Assembly: GCA_030248195.1 (NCBI GenBank)
Contig: JASAND010030682.1
Span: 1 to 64,000, forward strand
DNA: 64,000 nt
Origin: Trissonchulus latispiculum
Taxonomy: Eukaryota; Nematoda; Enoplea; Enoplida; Ironidae
Reading direction: 5' to 3'
Translations under genes and position numbers: made by a program
Notes under the pieces: model-generated
What the model was told of the DNA's origin: nothing
Databases searched by the model: none
Seen by the model: the letters and a program-made list of their open reading frames with translations, nothing else
Part shown: positions 61,868 to 64,000 of the stretch, in pieces
Position numbering within the stretch: the stretch's first letter is position 1
How the letters are laid out: the number at the start of each line of letters is the position of its first letter

Positions 61868-62889
61868 ATACACAGCTCCTACAATACACAGCTCCTACAC
61901 ATGATTATTGTAGGAGCTGTGTATTGAAATTAGGGGTCAACTGTAGCTCAAGTCTAAATTCGACTACGGTAGTTGTAGTGGTAGTAGACTTTTTATATTT
62001 TAGCACAAAGGATACTAATCTTTTCTTTTAGTTCCTAATTTGAATTAAATTTTGCGGTATATAATTGAAACAAAATCAAATTCTTACAACTTTTGAAAGC
62101 AACATGACAATTACAGCAGTCATTTAAGCAAGATAAACAATAAATTTTTACATTTAGCTGTAGTTATAGAAACTATAATAAAAGTTTTGCCTTTGCCAAA
62201 ACAAGAAGGCTTTCTTTAGCCCTAAATTTCAAAGCAAAATTTTAGAAACAAGGAAGACTGCCTATATCTACATTAATCATAGTGCTCAAAGTGCATTCTA
62301 TAATTTATTATTCAAAATATAAACAAATTAGATCATATCAAGGAAGTCCCCCCTAAGCAAAATTGGTCAACTTCAACAGCATATTGCTGGCGACTGACAC
62401 AACCTTAGAGCTTAAGCCGCACATTGTTGGAAAGCTCAGGATGTGCTCTTTCCAATGCTGTAAGCCATTTTCTGCAGCTTACATCTACGTAGTTTTACTT
62501 GTCAGTTTAGCTAAAATCGACCAAAACGGCAAACGGAATTGGCAAAGTTTCTAAATAACATTTTATAGAGACAAGCTACAGTAAAATGTATTATACCACT
62601 GGACAGATCACGTCGTCAGCTTTCCATTAATAAAATTATTTGTTTCAAGAAAACGCAATTGCATATATACTTAGAAAACATAAATGATAAAATTTAAAAT
62701 TTCAACTTTATGCTTTAAGTTGTCGAATGTATCTTTATCACAACTTGCGGACAAATCTTAGAAATACGGACACTAACAGTAGTAATGCATTTTTACAATT
62801 TCCAAAACTACCGTAATCCAATTGTAGGAGCTGTGTATTAAACAATGAGAGGTCATTTATAGGAGCTGTGTATTGTAGGAGCTGTGTAT
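61868..62889. mobile_element. Element ending in doubled ATACACAGCTCCTACA repeats
   Basis: The left end carries ATACACAGCTCCTACA twice in tandem (61868-61898) and the right end carries its complement twice (about 62859-62889), giving inverted ends made of a direct repeat. Single extra copies lie at about 61909 and 62825. The AT-rich interior encodes nothing recognisable. No target duplication was identified. Confidence 0.5.
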
Positions 62890-63112
62890 GCTCACCCAAT
62901 TTACTTACTTTCGTATATAACTAATTTTCTTAATCTCTTATGTAATAACCTAAGCTTAACATTCGACTTAAGGGTTCTTCTTTAATAACAAAGTAACTAT
63001 AATTATTTATCCTAAGTAGTGTCTATATATCTACAATTATATGCTTCATATATACTTGGTTTGGTGAGCATACACAGCTCCTACAATTAATGACCTCTCA
63101 TTGTTAGTTTTA
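62842..63112. repeat. Inverted repeat around the right end of the ATACACAG element
   Basis: CAATGAGAGGTCATT with TAGGAGCTGTGTAT and GCTCACC at 62842-62895 recur inverted at about 63060-63112 (GGTGAGCATACACAGCTCC, then AATGACCTCTCATTG). The arms share about 40 bases around a loop of about 165. Confidence 0.55.
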
Positions 63113-63439
63113 GTGTAGCTTAATTTTAGTTTTTAGTATCCTTCTAAGCTTTAACAACATAGGAGTTAAGATTCAAAATTATATTGAAAATTATGTTGAA
63201 AACTCAGCATTCGGATTCAAAAGATATAAAATAATTTTTAAAGAAAGTCCATTTAAACTGCCGAAACCTTACAGCTAGCTTCTGTTTCTTGAATACAAAT
63301 TTATTTTGGTTAAGTTAAAGTTTTGGAAAGGAAGAATGAATAAATACCAAAATAATTGGAAATGTAACATAAAAATTGGGAATAAAAACTGTAAAGGTTA
63401 ATTAAAATTCATACAATTAATACCATCCAGCAAAATATT

Positions 63440-63545
63440 TACTACGCCAGGGAAATTTTTCCGGGGGGAAAGAATTCCCTAGTGAAATTATTCCGGGGGA
63501 AAGAAATCTCTAGTGAAATTCTTCCTGGGGGAAATTTTTCCTGTG
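63440..63545. repeat. GTGAAAT/CCGGGGGAAA-type repeat, copy 2
   Basis: AGTGAAATTATTCCGGGGGA-type units repeated about three to four times; related to 40030-40145. It directly precedes the second copy of the duplicated segment. Confidence 0.5.
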
Positions 63546-63546
63546 A

Positions 63547-64000
63547 CCCCATCCGACTGACATACCGTTTATGAAGTCTTCTTTAAGTCAAAATAATTAA
63601 ACTTAATGCTTTATTCACATGTCCATGACTACGACCAACTATGACAAAATGATGATGACGAACAAAGCTTTTTTCTGAATCTTTGTATTGTACGGTTTCG
63701 GAAATCACAGTTTGTGAACAGCATCGGCGAGCCAGGAAGTGACAGTGACGTGACGTCTTTTATCTCATGAAGCCGTGAGAGTGAGAGGGAAGGAATTGCG
63801 AAGATGAAGCATACATAAATGCACAGCAATTTAGTTTTTATTAAACGAACGAAAGAGGAACGAAAAGAAGAGGTACTTCGAGAACAAACAGGTTATCTAT
63901 GCAAGTAAATTGCGCTTTAGGTATGTAATTGTGCTTAGAAAAATAATTAAAGGAGCGTATTTGATTATAAATAATGTATGAAGCACAAACATAATTGACT
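63547..64000 (+). repeat. Segmental duplicate, copy 2 (runs off the window)
   Basis: Matches 38690-39130 in order and orientation to the last base of the window. In copy 1 the receptor start codon follows some 620 bases further on, so a second receptor exon 1 may lie just beyond the window. Confidence 0.85.

Noticed and set aside
1..64000. CRISPR arrays, bacterial operons, rRNA genes
   Set aside because: The window is spliced eukaryotic DNA. The tandem repeats lack regular unique spacers and no rRNA-like sequence is seen.

Overview
This window is nuclear DNA of an animal, most likely an invertebrate bilaterian. It has spliced genes with short GT-AG introns, tRNA-derived SINEs, hAT-like non-autonomous elements, a BEL/Pao retrotransposon, Ty3-type retrotransposon remnants and many satellites and foldbacks. 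I cannot name the species. The neuropeptide gene would suit a flatworm or another lophotrochozoan, but that is a weak inference.

Layout. Bases 1-5,400 are almost entirely transposon-derived: a SINE, a hAT-like element with a second element nested in it, and a long-inverted-repeat element. At 5,730-5,923 on the minus strand is a short secreted-peptide exon with the spacing and diagnostic intron of the NPY/NPF family. A GAGCC-rich element and a tRNA-Asn-like sequence follow. From 10,219 to 35,971 on the plus strand lies the C-terminal part (about 2,399 codons, 47 exons, every exon phase compatible) of a VPS13 lipid-transfer protein, closest in motifs to VPS13D. Its introns hold a SINE, a hAT-like element filled with a 41-bp satellite, two other satellites, a 302-bp-armed foldback and two MITEs.

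From 39,749 to 55,324 a two-exon, 345-residue rhodopsin-like receptor can be assembled across a 14.5-kb intron. That intron contains a complete BEL/Pao retrotransposon (LTRs 45,061-45,313 and 52,691-52,955, 5-bp target duplication CTTAG) and, antisense, a CARD-domain exon. From 55,451 to 61,368 are decayed pieces of Ty3-type retrotransposons in scrambled order. The end of the window repeats the 5' flank of the receptor gene, so a second receptor copy may begin just outside.

The two most unusual systems are both retrotransposon accessory domains. First, the BEL/Pao element carries, in the envelope position and behind a splice-acceptor-like site, an intact ORF combining a NADAR-like domain with an SGNH/GDSL-type hydrolase. 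Second, a Ty3-type integrase carries a PWWP chromatin-reader domain where chromoviruses carry a chromodomain. The NADAR, SGNH, PWWP, CARD and NPF calls rest on motif reading by eye and have not been tested by profile searches.
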